From the NCBI GenBank assembly GCA_030605835.1, contig JAUWHO010000037.1, forward strand, positions 1-56,718: DNA of 56,718 bases. Reading direction: 5' to 3'. This stretch comes from Candidatus Zixiibacteriota bacterium. GTDB taxonomy: Bacteria; Zixibacteria; MSB-5A5; DG-27. This document shows positions 17,615-26,732 of the stretch, piece by piece. The notes below the pieces were generated by a model, which saw only the letters and a list, made by a program, of their open reading frames with translations, had not been told where the DNA came from and made no database searches. Position numbers and translations under genes: made by a program. Numbering within the stretch: position 1 is the first letter of the stretch; each line of letters starts with the position of its first letter.

Positions 17615-18334
17615 TTATCCTCTTATCTGAATGAACGCCAGCATCCTTCCCACCTCTTTCCCTTCCACCCGATATGAAAAAAACATCTCCCCCTCGCAAG
17701 AGGTGCAATTTTGGACTGAAAATATGTTATTTTCGAAGAGTCCGCAAGTTGTTAGTTTACTCGTGGTGATGGCCCTCAGGTCAAGATGAAGTCTACCTTC
17801 CCGAAGCTCGCTGGAATCCTCCGGAAAGAGGACCGCCACCTCGGGGGTGATCTGGTAGCAACACCTCCCTATGGATGGCCCCAAAAGAGCCTCCACTCGA
17901 TCCGCAGAGCAGTTGAAGTTCAGGCTGAGACACTTGACACAGTTCTCAACAATTCCCGCGACTAGCCCACGCCAGCCTAGGTGTGCAAGTCCAATCGCGG
18001 GGACATCTGGATGGTATAGATATAAGGGCAGACAGTCCGCAACCGAGACCGTCAAACAGACATTGGGACGGTCTATGACCATAGCGTCGCTCAGAGGAGT
18101 GACCTCGATATCGATCCCTTCCCTTATCAGACTTACAGTCGGAGAGTGAGTTTGGAGAGGGGTAATCATTTTCGTGCCCTTCGGGAGGAAAGGCACCAGT
18201 CCCCCGGGAAAGACTGCATCCTCGTTTCTGAGGCTCATTCCACAGATAACCTTGCCGCCTCCGAAAATCTTGGAGTAGTCCATGTACCGTTCCCCCTCCC
18301 CGATGTGCCTGATCTCGCCTTTGAGCAGCTTCAA
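17615..18334 (-). CDS. pgeF: PgeF/YlmD-family purine nucleoside phosphorylase (laccase-domain)
   Basis: This is a member of the multi-copper polyphenol oxidase (LACC1/YlmD/YfiH) family, now known to act on purine nucleosides or, in E. coli PgeF, to remove mis-incorporated residues from peptidoglycan precursors. The three metal/active-site residues are seen as PLQTHSPTV (His), VADCLPLY (Cys) and LAHLGWRG (His). Length (239 aa) is standard. The stretch before MDYSKIF (second Met, residue 18) is poorly conserved, so the start could be later. It overlaps the GT9 gene by 4 bp. Confidence 0.9.
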   Translation of the reverse strand: MKLLKGEIRHIGEGERYMDYSKIFGGGKVICGMSLRNEDAVFPGGLVPFLPKGTKMITPLQTHSPTVSLIREGIDIEVTPLSDAMVIDRPNVCLTVSVADCLPLYLYHPDVPAIGLAHLGWRGLVAGIVENCVKCLSLNFNCSADRVEALLGPSIGRCCYQITPEVAVLFPEDSSELREGRLHLDLRAITTSKLTTCGLFENNIFSVQNCTSCEGEMFFSYRVEGKEVGRMLAFIQIRG

Positions 18335-19431
18335 CTCACGCCCTCACCAGATTCAAACCCTTCAGATCGTGCCGACTCCAAAACGAAATCGCACACTCTA
18401 TCGAAAACAATCTCCGGAAGCACTCGATCCATGCAGTTGAAATACTCACATTTCTCACCCTTACAGTCATCACACGCCTCTATCGGCGGCTTGAAAATAG
18501 TGTGGTTCTCGCCCAACGGTCCCCAGCGGGTTTCGCTATTCGCCTTGATGGGACTGAAAATCGCTATTACCGGCAGACCCACCGCCGCCGCCAGATGCAT
18601 CGGGCCGGTAGAATTGCCGATAAAAAGGGTCCCTTGCTTGTAGATGCCAGCCAGGGACCGCAAATCCGTCCCCTTCGGCAGCGAAAATACCGGAAGCGAT
18701 ACCAGCCTCAAAAAGTACTTCGCCAGATCTTCCTCTCCCGGTCCCCAGCTCACGAGAACCTGAACTCTGGCTTTCTCCACAATCAGATCACTCAACTCCG
18801 CAAACCTCTTCGCCGACCATCTCAGGGAGGAGCCCGCACTGCCGGGATGCATTATTATGAGAGGACGGTCGAAGTCCACGCCCAGCTCTTTTAAAATCGC
18901 CTTCGCCTCCTCGAGTTCCTGCGGAAATAGGTGAACCTCCGGCAGCGGTTTCTCAAGCTTCTCCGAATCTATCCCCAACGGACGCAGAAGCCCCAAATTG
19001 CACTCGGATTCATGTTTCAGGTTATGTTTGCGATGCTCATAGACTCTGGAGTTGAAAAGAAAGGAGTAAGCGCGATAACCACTCCCGATGCGAATTGGGA
19101 TATGAGAAATGAAGGTCAAGAATGCCTCCCTGCAGGTGGGATGTAGTATTATAACGACATCGTATTGGTTTGAACGCAACTTCTTTCGCAAATCGAGAAT
19201 CCCTATGCGCGGATCAGATTCATCTTCAGAGTCGCAGGTAGTCACTGCATTCAAATCGGGGTGGTTCTGCAAAAGAGGGGCGACGTTCGGTTGTACCAGC
19301 ATATCTACTTTCAAAGCCGGGAACTCCCTTTTCAGGGCCGTCACCACCGGAAGTGAGAGCAATACGTCCCCGATATGGTCGGTGCGAATTAGAAGAACTC
19401 TCTCGTCTCCCCTGAGCTTGAGCCTTTTCAT
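18331..19431 (-). CDS. GT9 glycosyltransferase (heptosyltransferase family)
   Basis: A GT9 enzyme of 366 residues. It begins RVLLIRTDHIGDVLLSLPVV and has the C-terminal donor site IGNSTGPMHLAAAVGLPVIAIFSP and HPGSAGSSLRWSAKRFAEL. A C-terminal Cys cluster (CDDCKGEKCEYFNC) could bind metal and recurs in the GT9 at 22499. The ends overlap neighbours by 4 bp on both sides, pointing to translational coupling. Role: transfer of heptose or a related sugar in core LPS assembly; position in the core is unknown. Confidence 0.9.
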   Translation of the reverse strand: MKRLKLRGDERVLLIRTDHIGDVLLSLPVVTALKREFPALKVDMLVQPNVAPLLQNHPDLNAVTTCDSEDESDPRIGILDLRKKLRSNQYDVVIILHPTCREAFLTFISHIPIRIGSGYRAYSFLFNSRVYEHRKHNLKHESECNLGLLRPLGIDSEKLEKPLPEVHLFPQELEEAKAILKELGVDFDRPLIIMHPGSAGSSLRWSAKRFAELSDLIVEKARVQVLVSWGPGEEDLAKYFLRLVSLPVFSLPKGTDLRSLAGIYKQGTLFIGNSTGPMHLAAAVGLPVIAIFSPIKANSETRWGPLGENHTIFKPPIEACDDCKGEKCEYFNCMDRVLPEIVFDRVCDFVLESARSEGFESGEGVS

Positions 19432-20183
19432 TCAGCATTCCTGCTTAAGAGCCAGAGCTTGACATACTTGGTCACGACATGAACCGAGGAGAAAAGGGCC
19501 AGCAGAAAACCGTACAGACCGTCCAGAAAACCTCCCTTGAAGAGGTAGATCTTCCAAAAGGTTGCCATCGGTCGAAACAGCACGTCAGCTAAGGAAGCTA
19601 CTTTCCCTCTCTCCTGCAGCTCCTGAGCTGATAGGCTGGTGTAACGGTTCATCTTTTTGAGGTAATGCTCCAGGTCGGGATCGGAATAATGCAGAAGCTC
19701 ACCTTCCAGACGTCCGGCTCTGCCCGTCAGCGAGAGTGACTCGTGAACTTTTCTGTCTTCGAAGCGACCTTTTTCCCTCTTGAACAACCTCAAGACGTAG
19801 TCAGGATACCACCCTCCGTGTGACATCCAGTGTCCCAAAAACATCGAGCGCCGGGGTATAGAATAACCGTCGAATGGCGGAGGATCAGATGTAAGGAGGT
19901 TCTGAATCTCTGCTCGCAGACGTTCACTCACCACCTCATCGGCATCTAAAGAAAGCACCCAATCACAGCTGGCAGCTTCCAAAGCTCTCTGCTTAGCCTC
20001 CCCGAAGCCCTTCCACTGAAGCTGAATCGTCTTGGCTCCACATTCTTTGGCGATCTCCAAAGTTCTATCGACGCTGCCGGTGTCGGCAACAACCAACTCA
20101 TCAGCCCACTTGACCGACTCCAGACAGCGGGGAAGGTTCGCTTCCTCATTCAGGGTGATGATTATGACCGAGAGCGTCAGCAT
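19428..20183 (-). CDS. GT2 glycosyltransferase, WaaE/KdtX-like
   Basis: A GT-A-fold family 2 enzyme (251 aa). The nucleotide-binding start is SVIIITLNEEANLPRCLESV, followed by ADTGSVDRT and the metal-binding DXD as LSLDADEVV. The later segment RRSMFLGHWMSHGGWYPDYVLRLF resembles WaaE/KdtX beta-1,4-glucosyltransferases of the LPS inner core. A hydrophobic C-terminal stretch may anchor it to the membrane. It overlaps the GT9 gene by 4 bp. Confidence 0.9.
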   Translation of the reverse strand: MLTLSVIIITLNEEANLPRCLESVKWADELVVADTGSVDRTLEIAKECGAKTIQLQWKGFGEAKQRALEAASCDWVLSLDADEVVSERLRAEIQNLLTSDPPPFDGYSIPRRSMFLGHWMSHGGWYPDYVLRLFKREKGRFEDRKVHESLSLTGRAGRLEGELLHYSDPDLEHYLKKMNRYTSLSAQELQERGKVASLADVLFRPMATFWKIYLFKGGFLDGLYGFLLALFSSVHVVTKYVKLWLLSRNAE

Positions 20184-20200
20184 ATGCTACAATGTCAGCC

Positions 20201-21364
20201 TCAGGCTGATCCGCCTTGAGGGGAACTGTTCAGAGCCAGAATCGTCCAGAAAAACATGCTAATAATAGGGTCTGACAGAACCACCGCAAACATCCCCATA
20301 ATGAGGAGCGAAATCACCGTCAACATCTTCCCGAGAGCCAGGCCCGACAAGAACACCTCCTCGGATCCCCTTCTTTTCCGGTACTGACGCAAATCGAACC
20401 TGAAGCTCCGAACCAGAATCCACAGAAGCACCAGCAAGGTGAGATAGCCGGAGTCCAGCACCATTTCAAGATACAGATTGTGCCAGTTGCCGATCTTCTT
20501 GTCGATCAACTGCTCCCGGTATTCCGGCGAAAAGGTGAAATCGAAGCTAGAGGCGCCATGTCCCCAGGGGGGAGCCTCTTTTAAGACCTCAAAACCGGCT
20601 CTCCAGAGGATATCTCTCTCGCTGGAGAAGAGGGGATTCGAGAGAGTGAGCCGATCCTTGATAATCGGAGGGCCCGCCGCCCACAGGACGACGAAAACGA
20701 CGATCAGAGCCCCGAACACTAACACTATCTCTCTCTTTTTGACAAAACCGACCACCCCCACGATCACAAAACAGGTCAGGTAAGCGGCTCTGGCAAAGGT
20801 CAGAATGAGACCGGACAGGAGTGGCAGGAGCACAATCGCCTTCAATTGTCTCCAGAGCGGTTTAGGGTTGACCGCTATCTGGGAGAGCAGCAGGCAACCG
20901 GTGAAAACCAGATAGTTCCCGAGGGTGTCGTGGGCCCCGGTGGTGGAGCTGGTTCTCTCCACATCTGAAAGAAAATACTTCAGGGTAGCGAATATACCCA
21001 CCAATCCGCCTGCCATCACCAGAACCCAGACCATTCCTTTGGCCTTCTCCAGACGATTGATGTTCAATCCCACCACGAAATAGGTCAGAGGTAACCACCA
21101 CTTCTGCCACTCGGAGGCACTGACTTGATAGTCTTCCGAGAAAACAATAGACAGAAGTCTTAAAACCATAAAGAGCAGGATCGGGTAGAAAAGCGGCAGC
21201 TTCACGAGCTCCCGATGGCTGCCCAAAAGAACCAGCACTCCGGTGGAGACAAGTAGTATCGTCAGGAGCGCCTGCGAAAACGCTACGGTGAACACCAGGG
21301 AGAGACCAAAGAAAAGCAGCAGGAAGTAGTTGAGATCTAACAGTCTTTGAACCACCCTCATCAT
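20201..21364 (-). CDS. O-antigen ligase family protein (WaaL-like)
   Basis: A polytopic membrane protein (387 aa, around ten to twelve hydrophobic segments) with the O-antigen ligase/polymerase (Wzy_C) signature: a large periplasmic loop containing WGHGASSFDF, then WHNLYLEMVLDSGYLTLLV. WaaL joins undecaprenyl-linked O-antigen to lipid A-core in the periplasm. Family members can also be polymerases or other ligases, so the exact reaction is inferred from neighbours. Its start overlaps the GT4 stop by 4 bp. Confidence 0.88.
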   Translation of the reverse strand: MMRVVQRLLDLNYFLLLFFGLSLVFTVAFSQALLTILLVSTGVLVLLGSHRELVKLPLFYPILLFMVLRLLSIVFSEDYQVSASEWQKWWLPLTYFVVGLNINRLEKAKGMVWVLVMAGGLVGIFATLKYFLSDVERTSSTTGAHDTLGNYLVFTGCLLLSQIAVNPKPLWRQLKAIVLLPLLSGLILTFARAAYLTCFVIVGVVGFVKKREIVLVFGALIVVFVVLWAAGPPIIKDRLTLSNPLFSSERDILWRAGFEVLKEAPPWGHGASSFDFTFSPEYREQLIDKKIGNWHNLYLEMVLDSGYLTLLVLLWILVRSFRFDLRQYRKRRGSEEVFLSGLALGKMLTVISLLIMGMFAVVLSDPIISMFFWTILALNSSPQGGSA

Positions 21365-22548
21365 CGTTTATTCAGCAGACCAAGATAGACCTGTTCAGTG
21401 CAAAGGCTGAAACGAGCCAGGTTGAACTCCTGCTCCACCAGGAGTCGACTGCACTCCCCAAAACGCCTCCTCAGATCTGAATCGAAAAGAAGCTTCTCGA
21501 TGGCCGCCGCCATCTTTTCCGGCCTACCCGGAGGAACGACATAACCGTTGACCCCATCTTGAACCGTCTCCGGAACAGCGTTGATGTCGGTGCCCACCAC
21601 CGGCAGGGCAAACGCCATGTATTCTAAAGCCTGCCGACATATTGCCTCGGAGCCGACCGAAGCTATCACTCCGATGTCCAGGATCTCCAAAAGCTGTCTC
21701 ACATCTTCGACGACCCCCGTGAGAATGAAGCTCTCACTTAAGCCCAATTTGTCGACCTGCCTCTTTAAGTCGGAGAGGGTCAACTGAGCCTCCCCACCGG
21801 CAATCAAGAACCTGACCTCCGGGAATCTCTTGACCACCATCCCGGCTGCTTCAATGAAATCGAAGTGCCCCTTAACCGGCGAAAGCCTTCCCAAAAGACC
21901 AACCAGGAGGCAGTTCTCATCGACACCGTATCTCTTGCGCAGGGATGCTCTCTGTCCGATCGGCTTGAACTCTTCCTGGTCGATTCCGAGCGGTATCAAG
22001 CTGACCTGATCTTGCGGGATATTAAGGTGATCGAGATAGCTATTCCGCAAAGCTTGATTCGCAGCGATGACGGTGTCGGTGCCGTGACGATTGAGCCACT
22101 TAGAGAAGACATCGTTTCGTGGAGGACGAACGTCGCCGCGCGTTCTCACTATCGGCAACCTCAAGCCATTTAGACTTCTTGTCAGAGCGCTTAAGGTATG
22201 ACCCTCCCCACGATGAACATTGATAACCTCGATCTTTCTCTCCATTAACAGATTCTTCAAGCTGAAGATATTCTGTACAAACTGAAACGGGTTCCTTGTC
22301 GACAGGTCGATCTCCTCGAAAACCTCCAGCCCCTTTTTTCTCGCCTCTCTGGTCGGAGGACTATCGGGGTCACCAACGACCAGGAGGTTATGTCCCCGGC
22401 GCGCTAAACCCAGAGAGAGAGTCACGGCATAGTGGGCACAGGCGTTATACCAGCGGACGTTTATTACCTGGAGTATATTCAGCTTGGCGGAGGACACTTT
22501 AGGGAAAAGCGTTTGGAGAACTGAAATCCCCCCGAGGGTCGGGTCCAT
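21361..22548 (-). CDS. GT4 glycosyltransferase
   Basis: A GT-B-fold family 4 enzyme. The N-terminal domain has NILQVINVRWYNACAHYAVT and the donor domain has LVGLLGRLSPVKGHFDFIEAA and the EX7E motif EAICRQALE, followed by FALPVVGTDINAVPE. The ATG at 22548 makes it overlap the end of the upstream GT9 gene by 50 bp; GTG 22497, just after that gene's stop, would remove 17 weakly conserved residues. The ATG has a GAAGG site close by, so I keep it. It acts on the cytoplasmic face in LPS or O-antigen assembly. Confidence 0.9.
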   Translation of the reverse strand: MDPTLGGISVLQTLFPKVSSAKLNILQVINVRWYNACAHYAVTLSLGLARRGHNLLVVGDPDSPPTREARKKGLEVFEEIDLSTRNPFQFVQNIFSLKNLLMERKIEVINVHRGEGHTLSALTRSLNGLRLPIVRTRGDVRPPRNDVFSKWLNRHGTDTVIAANQALRNSYLDHLNIPQDQVSLIPLGIDQEEFKPIGQRASLRKRYGVDENCLLVGLLGRLSPVKGHFDFIEAAGMVVKRFPEVRFLIAGGEAQLTLSDLKRQVDKLGLSESFILTGVVEDVRQLLEILDIGVIASVGSEAICRQALEYMAFALPVVGTDINAVPETVQDGVNGYVVPPGRPEKMAAAIEKLLFDSDLRRRFGECSRLLVEQEFNLARFSLCTEQVYLGLLNKR

Positions 22549-23629
22549 TGACCTTCACCCCGGATGGAGCGAATTTTCTCAGCTCCGGTAAACTCTCAAT
22601 CAAATTCTCGCAGACGGCATAGACCTCTTCAGCGGAGATCCTATCCAGGCAGGAGAGTTCTTGGCAGGAGTGCTTTCTCTTGTTGCAGTCTTCGCAGAGC
22701 GGCAATCCCTGCAGATAGAGATGTCTTTTCGGATCAGGGAAGGTCCAGCTTACGGGATCGTGAGGCCCGTATATCGTCACCGTAGGGAGACCCACCGCCA
22801 CTGCAATGTGCTTGGTGCCGTTGTCGTTGCCGAGATGAAGATGGCAATGGGTCAGGATTGCCCCCAGTTCCATGAGATTCTCGGTGCGGGGCGAGACAAA
22901 CACCCCTTGAGAATCTGACAACTTGCTGAGCTTCTCCGCAACCTGCCTCTCTCCCGGCCCCCAGGTGACTATGACCTTGGCACCGTATCTATGACGTAGT
23001 CTTCTGATAAGTTCGGCATACCTCTCAAGAGGCCAACGGTTGAAATGTCGCCTGCTGGTCGGGGAAACCGAGATTAAGAAATCCTCCGTTGTTAGCCCCA
23101 TCTCCCTCAGAGACCGGTCTGCATACTCCTCCGACTGCCTATTCAGGATGAGGTCCAAGGTGACTCCATCGACTTCGACGCCCAAAGACTTCAAGAATTC
23201 CACCCTCTCCGCGGCTGCGTATCCTTTTCTCGAGGAATGTTCAAATCTCAGGTTGTAAAAAAGTCCCCGTCCATGTTGGCTTACTCCGATTCGATATTTA
23301 GCTCCGGAGGCGAAGGTGTACCATCCGCTGCGTGGATTGCTCAGAAAATCAATCACCACATCGAAGCGATGCCCCCTTATCTCGAAAACCTTCTTCAACT
23401 GGTAGGCCCAGTCTCGAGACCTGCCCCTATCAAGCGTAATTACTCCGTCGAGGAACGGATTCTCTGAAAAGAGGGAGGCAGATTCAAGCTCGGTAAAGAA
23501 GAAGAGCTTCATCTCCGGAAAGCTCCTCCGCGCTGCTCTAATCGCCGGGGTGCACATCAGAGCATCCCCTATCCTGCGAAGCTGAATCATCAAGACCTTC
23601 TCGGTCCCTTTCAGGGCAAGCTTTTTCAA
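22499..23629 (-). CDS. GT9 glycosyltransferase (heptosyltransferase family)
   Basis: A GT9 enzyme of 376 residues, starting KVLMIQLRRIGDALMCTPAI. The donor domain shows LGNDNGTKHIAVAVGLPTVTIYGP. A C-terminal Cys motif (CEDCNKRKHSCQELSC) parallels those of the GT9 proteins at 15126 and 18331. It follows the MsbA-like exporter by 12 bp. Four distinct GT9 genes in one operon suggest a heptose-containing or otherwise multi-step core, though each acceptor is unknown. Confidence 0.9.
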   Translation of the reverse strand: MKKLALKGTEKVLMIQLRRIGDALMCTPAIRAARRSFPEMKLFFFTELESASLFSENPFLDGVITLDRGRSRDWAYQLKKVFEIRGHRFDVVIDFLSNPRSGWYTFASGAKYRIGVSQHGRGLFYNLRFEHSSRKGYAAAERVEFLKSLGVEVDGVTLDLILNRQSEEYADRSLREMGLTTEDFLISVSPTSRRHFNRWPLERYAELIRRLRHRYGAKVIVTWGPGERQVAEKLSKLSDSQGVFVSPRTENLMELGAILTHCHLHLGNDNGTKHIAVAVGLPTVTIYGPHDPVSWTFPDPKRHLYLQGLPLCEDCNKRKHSCQELSCLDRISAEEVYAVCENLIESLPELRKFAPSGVKVNGPDPRGDFSSPNAFP

Positions 23630-23641
23630 CCTCCTCGCCTC

Positions 23642-25486
23642 TTAGAGATTAAACTGCATTTGGTAAAGCTTCTGGTACAATCCCCCCAACTCCAGCAATT
23701 CTTGATGTCTTCCCTGCTCCACAATTCTTCCCTGGTCGAGCACGATTATCCGGCTGGCATGTCGGATCGTCGAAAGCCGATGGGCAATGACGAAGCTGGT
23801 GCGTCCCCTCATCATGTTCTCAATCGCCTCCTGAACCAGAATCTCGGATTCCGAATCCAGGGCCGAGGTGGCCTCGTCGAAGATCAGAATCGGAGGGTTT
23901 TTCAGTAATGCTCTGGCGATGGCCAAACGCTGTCTCTCCCCTCCGGAGAGCTTTACGCCCCGGTCGCCGATGGAAGTGTCATATCTCTCGGGCAGTTGCT
24001 CGATGAACTGCGCCGCCTTGGCGATTCTTGCCACCTCTTTGATTGCCTGCGGCTGCACTCCATCGGAACCATAGGAGATATTGTTCTTGACGGTGTCGTT
24101 AAAGAGTATCGTTTCCTGGGTCACGATCCCCATCAGACCCCGCAGCTGAGAAATGTCCACCTCTTTTATGTCGACCCCGTCGATTTCGACTCTCCCCCTC
24201 TGGGGATCATAAAACCGAGGCAGAAGATCGACCAGGGTGGTCTTTCCCGCCCCCGAGGGACCGACGATGGCGATCACTTCACCGATCTTAACAGTGAAGC
24301 TGATATCCTCTAAAACCGGCTTTTTAGGGTCATACCCAAAGGTCACATCCTCAAACCTTATCTGCTCCCTGGGAGCATTGAGAACTGTCGGACTGACCGG
24401 TGTAATGATAGTTGGTTGAGTGTCGACGATGTCGAAAATCCTTTTGCCGGCAGCCAGCCCCTGCTGAATGTCGATATTCGCGTGGCTCAAGACCTTTATC
24501 GGTTGCATCAAGGAGAATGTCGCCACCAGAAACAGAAAGAACCGTTCTGTGGTGATGGTTTGGTCGACAAGGATTTTTTGACCGCCGTACCAGAGGATCA
24601 AAACCCCCACCAAGACCCCCAAGTATTCCGTAAGCGGGGGAGCCAAGGAACCGATGCGGGTCAACTTCACCATGGTTTTGAAGAAATCCCCGGTATATCC
24701 TTTGAACTTCGACTGCTCGGATTTCTCCATGCCGAAAGCCTTGACGACGCGAATGCCGGTGATGGTTTCCTCCAGGGTGGAGGTAATATTAGCCATCTTC
24801 TCCTGGGTGATGGCGGATCTCACCCGCAGTTGACGACCCACCAGGCTTATTAGGATGATGCTGGGAGGTAGAATCAGAAGCGAAACTAAGGCCAACTGCC
24901 AACTTGCCCAGAAGACCATCACCAGAAATACCATCACCAGAAAGGAGCTGCGGAGAACGTTGGCCAGCCCATTTGCGACTGCCCCCCTGACCAGGTTTAT
25001 GTCGTTGGTGATGCGGCTGATCAACTCCCCGGCTCTGCTTCCGTGAAAATATTGCAGCGGCAGCTGGTGATAATGGCTGTAAACCGCATCCCGGAGATCT
25101 CTTATCACGCCCTGCTCCACGCGGACTATCAGGAAACTCTGTCCGTACCAGAAGAGGTTTTTAACTGCGAAAATGACCAACAGGAAGATGCAGAATCTCT
25201 TCAAGTGTTCGAGTTTGGTCTCTCCACCGATAATTTCCACAAAGATCTCTTTGTCGAGTTTGGCCAGCCTATCGATCTTCTCAGAGAGCGAAGCGGATGG
25301 AGTCTGGGGCAGCTCCCCTTGTTCTCCCGGGGAACTGCCGCCCTCGAAGATTATCTTCGTCAACGGCACCACCATGGTGAGAGACACTCCACTGGTGCCG
25401 GCATAGAGGGCCATAAAGATTATTGACCCCAGCAAGAACCATAAATGAGGTTTTAGATAGCTTAACAGACGTAAATACAGGCGCAT
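23642..25486 (-). CDS. msbA: MsbA-like ABC exporter (lipid A-core flippase)
   Basis: A half-transporter with an N-terminal type IV exporter membrane domain (six segments) and a C-terminal ATPase: Walker A GPSGAGKTTLVDLL, Q-loop in GIVTQETILFN, signature LSGGERQRLAIARALL and Walker B ILIFDEATSALD. At 614 residues it is slightly longer than E. coli MsbA because of an insertion after the first membrane helix. The gene order among LPS transferases points to lipid A-core flipping, but related exporters carry other lipids or peptides. It begins 1 bp from the end of the upstream GT9 gene. Confidence 0.88.
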   Translation of the reverse strand: MRLYLRLLSYLKPHLWFLLGSIIFMALYAGTSGVSLTMVVPLTKIIFEGGSSPGEQGELPQTPSASLSEKIDRLAKLDKEIFVEIIGGETKLEHLKRFCIFLLVIFAVKNLFWYGQSFLIVRVEQGVIRDLRDAVYSHYHQLPLQYFHGSRAGELISRITNDINLVRGAVANGLANVLRSSFLVMVFLVMVFWASWQLALVSLLILPPSIILISLVGRQLRVRSAITQEKMANITSTLEETITGIRVVKAFGMEKSEQSKFKGYTGDFFKTMVKLTRIGSLAPPLTEYLGVLVGVLILWYGGQKILVDQTITTERFFLFLVATFSLMQPIKVLSHANIDIQQGLAAGKRIFDIVDTQPTIITPVSPTVLNAPREQIRFEDVTFGYDPKKPVLEDISFTVKIGEVIAIVGPSGAGKTTLVDLLPRFYDPQRGRVEIDGVDIKEVDISQLRGLMGIVTQETILFNDTVKNNISYGSDGVQPQAIKEVARIAKAAQFIEQLPERYDTSIGDRGVKLSGGERQRLAIARALLKNPPILIFDEATSALDSESEILVQEAIENMMRGRTSFVIAHRLSTIRHASRIIVLDQGRIVEQGRHQELLELGGLYQKLYQMQFNL

Positions 25487-25487
25487 A

Positions 25488-26603
25488 TCAAGTTGTTCTA
25501 TTCATCTCGGCGGGGACTGGCAAGAGCTCGCCTATCTTCTGCATCGATTCCCCCAGAGGGAAATCACCATCGAAATAGCGAACGTGACGATGGCGCTCTC
25601 CCCGGGGAGCGAACTTATTCAGATCCGAACTCGTGAAGACTGAAAGTGTAGAGCAGCCGCATGCGACCGCTAAATGTAACGGGCCGGTGTCGGGGGATAT
25701 GAACAGCTCCACGTTTGCGAGAAGGGAGGCCAATTCCAGAATTGAAAGGCGACTCAAGAAAACCGAGCCGGAGGGCAGATTGGTTTTGATTCGAGACAGA
25801 TGTTTCTCCTCAGACGGCCCGCTGATAAAGATCAGTCTCATCCCGAACTCCCTTGACAGCTTTGCTGAAAGCTTGGCAACCTCACCCGCTGGCAACCTCT
25901 TCTTTCCCCTGCCGCCGAGGTGAATGGCAGCTTTGCGGTCGCTGACTTGGAAGCCGAAAGAACCGAGAAGGGACTTGCCCCATTCGATTTCGTCCGGGGG
26001 AATATAAACCCTCATTTCTAGAGCAGTGAGATCGGCCCAGAAAGGTCTCAGGAGATTCAAATACATCTCGGTCGCGTGGACTGGTCGCTCTGGTGGTTCC
26101 AGAGCGAGATTCAGCAGCCCCTGGTTCTCCCTCTTATTGTATCCGACACGGACCTCTGTCCGGGCCAGGCGGGCCAGAACAGAATTGTTGAAGGAAAAAT
26201 TGTTCACATCGGAGGCTTCGATCACCAGGTCGTATCTGTCTGCCCGAAGCTTCTTGAGAAAGGAGAGGAGCACCAGGGGATTTCTGACCTGTCTCCTCTT
26301 TTCCATTATGAGAAGTCGGTCAATTCTCGAGTCCGCTCTGAAAACGGAGGCGTAGAGGTCGGAGAGAAGCAGGTGAATTTCAGCTCCCGGAAGCCTTTCC
26401 CTCAAGGCCGTAAGCATCGGGGTCATGAGTATCAAGTTCCCAAGGCGGTCGTCCTGCTTGACTATCAAGATCCGATCAAGACTGTGTTCCAGTGGAAAGC
26501 TAAAGCCTTCCCCTACTACATTTGTCGGAGAGGTCTTGAGGGTCGGCGCTAAGATGGCACCAAGCAGCTCCTTTCCAAACCTCTCTAAGGCTCTCAACCT
26601 CAT
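25488..26603 (-). CDS. GT9 glycosyltransferase, first gene of the LPS operon
   Basis: A GT9 enzyme with RILIVKQDDRLGNLILMTPM at the N-terminal fold and FISPDTGPLHLAVACGCSTLSVF in the donor domain. The first in-frame ATG (26633) overlaps the -10 box of a good promoter at 26632-26660, so it cannot be on that transcript. ATG 26603 (MRLRALERFGKELL), about 20 nt after the expected transcription start, is therefore preferred, giving 371 aa with a roughly 40-residue N-terminal extension before the GT9 fold. It heads the operon that runs to about 14119. Confidence 0.88.
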   Translation of the reverse strand: MRLRALERFGKELLGAILAPTLKTSPTNVVGEGFSFPLEHSLDRILIVKQDDRLGNLILMTPMLTALRERLPGAEIHLLLSDLYASVFRADSRIDRLLIMEKRRQVRNPLVLLSFLKKLRADRYDLVIEASDVNNFSFNNSVLARLARTEVRVGYNKRENQGLLNLALEPPERPVHATEMYLNLLRPFWADLTALEMRVYIPPDEIEWGKSLLGSFGFQVSDRKAAIHLGGRGKKRLPAGEVAKLSAKLSREFGMRLIFISGPSEEKHLSRIKTNLPSGSVFLSRLSILELASLLANVELFISPDTGPLHLAVACGCSTLSVFTSSDLNKFAPRGERHRHVRYFDGDFPLGESMQKIGELLPVPAEMNRTT

Positions 26604-26631
26604 CGTGAATCCCCAACATAGACTTGCAGCC

Positions 26632-26660
26632 ATACTAATTTATCGAAATATAAATGTCAA
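26632..26660 (-). promoter_or_regulatory. sigma-70-type promoter of the LPS operon
   Basis: On the minus strand, TTGACA (26660-26655) and TAGTAT (26637-26632) are separated by exactly 17 bp of A+T-rich sequence. It is the best promoter candidate before the GT9-msbA operon and contradicts translation from the ATG at 26633. Confidence 0.65.
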
Positions 26661-26732
26661 TGATTTTGATTAGGATTAGAGAGCCGTTCAGTGTTGGTGC
26701 TGAGCAGTTCGCAGTGGCTGGTGACTGACTTC

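Noticed and set aside
22499-22548. 50-bp overlap of GT4 and GT9 as a sign of a frameshift or fusion
   Set aside because: Both proteins are complete; the overlap disappears if GT4 starts at GTG 22497.
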